64,000 nt of DNA from Kriegella sp965368185 (GTDB lineage Bacteria > Bacteroidota > Bacteroidia > Flavobacteriales > Flavobacteriaceae): the NCBI GenBank assembly GCA_965368185.1, contig CBDULZ010000015.1:1-64000 (forward strand). The letters run 5' to 3'. The notes below the pieces were generated by a model that saw only the letters and a program-made list of their open reading frames with translations, was not told where the DNA came from and searched no databases. The first letter of the stretch is position 1; each line of letters begins with the position of its first letter. A program made the position numbers and the translations under genes. This document shows, in pieces, positions 62,400 through 64,000 of the stretch.

Positions 62400-62708
62400 T
62401 GGATTAAGATGTAGCGCTAAATAGTAAGGTTTTTTCTATTTAACTTCACAATTAACATACTTCACAACAACTATGGAGTAACTCACAACAAAAATTTCTT
62501 TTTTGACCCTCTTTAAAGTAAGTTTATTCTGTAATAAAAAAGAAGTTAATTTTTTCATTTTCATATAGTGTTCTCGTGAAAGAGCCTTGTCTACTAAGAT
62601 GAGGCTCTTTTTAGTTTTGACGGGCTTTATGTTCCTTTTGGCTTATTATTTTGCAATTGACTTTACGAGATACTACTTTTAGAAAAATATTGGGGCTGTA
62701 TTCATGTT
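62400..62708. other. Intergenic region with a terminator
   Basis: 309 bases between the serine hydrolase and the ATP-grasp gene. It contains the terminator listed below and otherwise A/T-rich DNA. I found no ORF with support, repeat or RNA gene. The promoter for the ATP-grasp gene should lie in the last 90 bases. Confidence 0.5.
62579..62615 (+). terminator. Candidate intrinsic terminator
   Basis: A nine-base-pair stem (AAAGAGCCT at 62579-62587 with AGGCTCTTT at 62602-62610) has a loop of 14 bases and is followed by TTAGTTTT. It lies 180 bases after the serine hydrolase stop codon, which is far; it may belong to an unnoticed small transcript. Confidence 0.65.
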
Positions 62709-63830
62709 ATGAACGATACCAATTTTTCGATTTTAATCCCTGATGGGGAGACCCATATATTGACTGAAGTAGTTTATAGTTTATCCCAAATAAAGGGCCT
62801 AAAACTATACGTGATGTCCAACAAAAGGAATATTTCACTGCGCTATTCCAGACACATCCACCATTTTTCCTTTTATCCGAAGACATTGAACGAGGTGGAA
62901 TGGATCACCCACATTAATAATGAGATAGATAAGTATAATGTTGATGTGATAATGCCGATATACGAGCATGGCATTCGCACCCTTACAAAGTATAAAAAAC
63001 GGCTATCACACCCTGACAGACTTGTATCCTTACCCCGACTTGAGCAGTTTGATATTGCCAATAATAAAGGGCTTTTAGCCCGTCATCTAGAGAATCATAA
63101 GATTCCAAGTCCTTATACAACCCCTATTCACTCGGCCGAAAGTTTTGATTATGAGCCTCTAAGTTTTCCGGTAATTGTTAAGAAAGTAGATGGCGTTGGA
63201 GGTGGTCGTGACGTCTATCTTTTTAAAAGTAAGTCAAAAATCGCCCGTTTTTTGAAAAACAAACCAGAGGGGGATTACATTTTACAAGAGTACATCGAGG
63301 GATATGATATAGATTGCAGTGTACTTTGTCACGAGGGTGAGCTATTGGCCTATACCATGCAAAAAGGAACCATGTACGGACGAAATAAATTTGTTCCCCA
63401 GTTAAGCTTGGAATTTCTATTCGAAAAAGAATTGTTCGCTATTGTAAGCAATTTGGTAAAGTCTCTGAATTGGTCAGGGGTCGCCCATATTGACCTTAGA
63501 TACGACACCACAGATCAGAAATTCAAGGTAATTGAAATTAACCCGAGATTCTGGGCAACCGTCGATGCCTCTTGCATGGCGGGGGTCAATTTTCCATATT
63601 TGCTTTGCCTTCAAAATCGCAATAGTCTTTTTGAAACTCCAAAATACTCCCATATAAAATATTTGAGCCTTAGGGGCCTTGTTTCCCGTATGCGCAAGTT
63701 GGAGGTTTCGAAATTGAATGTTCCGATGGTTTGGCGGTATACCCCATTACGATTTACATTGAAAGACCCTATCCCTGCTATTTGTACCCTTTTGCGTAGT
63801 TTTTTGAAAAATGGAATTTCACTTGATTAA
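62709..63830 (+). CDS. ATP-grasp family ligase
   Basis: 373 residues. The first 110 residues form a Rossmann-like domain (ILIPDGETHILTEVVYSL). The ATP-grasp core follows: FPVIVKKVDGVGGGRDVYLF for nucleotide binding, ILQEYIEGYDIDCSVL, and the Mg-binding VIEINPRFWATVD. Such enzymes join a carboxylate to an amine or thiol through an acyl phosphate. No leader is present. The next gene encodes a membrane protein cut by the window end. The substrate is unknown; peptide or polysaccharide modification is typical. Confidence 0.85.
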   Translation: MNDTNFSILIPDGETHILTEVVYSLSQIKGLKLYVMSNKRNISLRYSRHIHHFSFYPKTLNEVEWITHINNEIDKYNVDVIMPIYEHGIRTLTKYKKRLSHPDRLVSLPRLEQFDIANNKGLLARHLENHKIPSPYTTPIHSAESFDYEPLSFPVIVKKVDGVGGGRDVYLFKSKSKIARFLKNKPEGDYILQEYIEGYDIDCSVLCHEGELLAYTMQKGTMYGRNKFVPQLSLEFLFEKELFAIVSNLVKSLNWSGVAHIDLRYDTTDQKFKVIEINPRFWATVDASCMAGVNFPYLLCLQNRNSLFETPKYSHIKYLSLRGLVSRMRKLEVSKLNVPMVWRYTPLRFTLKDPIPAICTLLRSFLKNGISLD

Positions 63831-63850
63831 TAGGAAAAAACCAATCGATC

Positions 63851-64000
63851 ATGAAGCTAAGCCGTATGTTTGGAATTGCATTTCTTTTCTCGCAACTGGT
63901 ATTAATCGGGTATGCCCGGTTTATACCAGAGCGCTTTTTTTGCTGGGCGCCTTTTGATGAACACACCCGTGTTAAAACAAGTGTTCGTATTGACCATAAG
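63851..64000 (+). CDS. Putative membrane protein, 3' truncated
   Basis: The frame opens at ATG 63851, 20 bases after the ATP-grasp stop codon, and is still open at the end of the window (50 codons). The visible part has a hydrophobic helix (MFGIAFLFSQLVLIGYARF) followed by RFFCWAPFDEHTR. Too little is present to name a family. The spacing suggests co-transcription with the ATP-grasp gene. Confidence 0.55.
   Translation, partial: MKLSRMFGIAFLFSQLVLIGYARFIPERFFCWAPFDEHTRVKTSVRIDHK

Noticed and set aside
1..64000. CRISPR arrays, tRNA or rRNA genes, insertion sequences
   Set aside because: No spaced direct repeats, cloverleaf-like segments or transposase motifs were recognised on reading; a dedicated scan was not possible.

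Overview
The window reads as chromosome of a marine-type Flavobacteriaceae bacterium (Bacteroidota). The evidence is moderate-to-low GC, A-rich translation starts with almost no Shine-Dalgarno motif, many lipoproteins, a SusC-like TonB receptor with an N-terminal carboxypeptidase-like domain, DUF1080 and Gfo/Idh sugar genes with twin-arginine leaders, tandem universal stress proteins and a DUF5916 protein. No rRNA, tRNA, CRISPR array, phage or insertion sequence was recognised. Both ends cut through genes.

Left flank (1-15.8 kb): a sugar-catabolism block (sugar-phosphate isomerase/epimerase, two DUF1080 proteins, two Gfo/Idh oxidoreductases), an EamA exporter, a universal stress protein, a PiT-like permease, an FAD-linked oxidase with a small lipoprotein, a Zn/Cd-type P1B ATPase with a Fur-family regulator, a di-heme cytochrome c lipoprotein and an exported Pcm.

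Centre (15.9-36 kb): an unusual nonribosomal peptide synthetase (NRPS) locus built as two divergent operons around a 469-bp intergenic region. The leftward operon runs stand-alone A enzyme, carrier protein, C-A-PCP synthetase, His-rich membrane-anchored protein, TonB-dependent receptor, lipoprotein, and ends at a UUCG-loop terminator. The rightward operon runs HupE/UreJ-like membrane protein, C-A-PCP-E synthetase, C-PCP-thioesterase, Sfp-type PPTase, then a GntR regulator. The A domain of the leftward synthetase is interrupted between motifs A8 and A9 by a complete PP-loop ATPase domain of the WbpG/PseA (N-acetyl sugar amidotransferase) type with extra cysteines, and its specificity code reads as asparagine. 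The terminal thioesterase has Cys where Ser is expected, and its module has no A domain. Membership of a His-rich protein, a TonB receptor and a HupE-like protein suggests a secreted metal-binding peptide that is taken up again, possibly with a side-chain amidine or thioamide. This is the best candidate for an undescribed system. A MacB/LolCDE-like ABC exporter (36.2-39.2 kb) lies just beyond and may serve it.

Right flank (39-64 kb): a stress cluster (HdeD-like protein, universal stress protein, eRF1-domain-like protein, MscS channel, ATP-cone/Mrr nuclease, beta-CASP nuclease), a protealysin-type protease with its emfourin inhibitor, a two-subunit molybdenum hydroxylase with XdhC and MobA-like maturation factors and an amidohydrolase, a DUF5916 protein, a VWA lipoprotein, an OmpA-family lipoprotein, an M14 carboxypeptidase, a cell-wall amidase, a 3D-domain protein, a D-2-hydroxyacid dehydrogenase, a serine hydrolase, an ATP-grasp enzyme and a truncated membrane protein. 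Two short ORFs (57120-57287 and 45164-45325) are added as possible small proteins.
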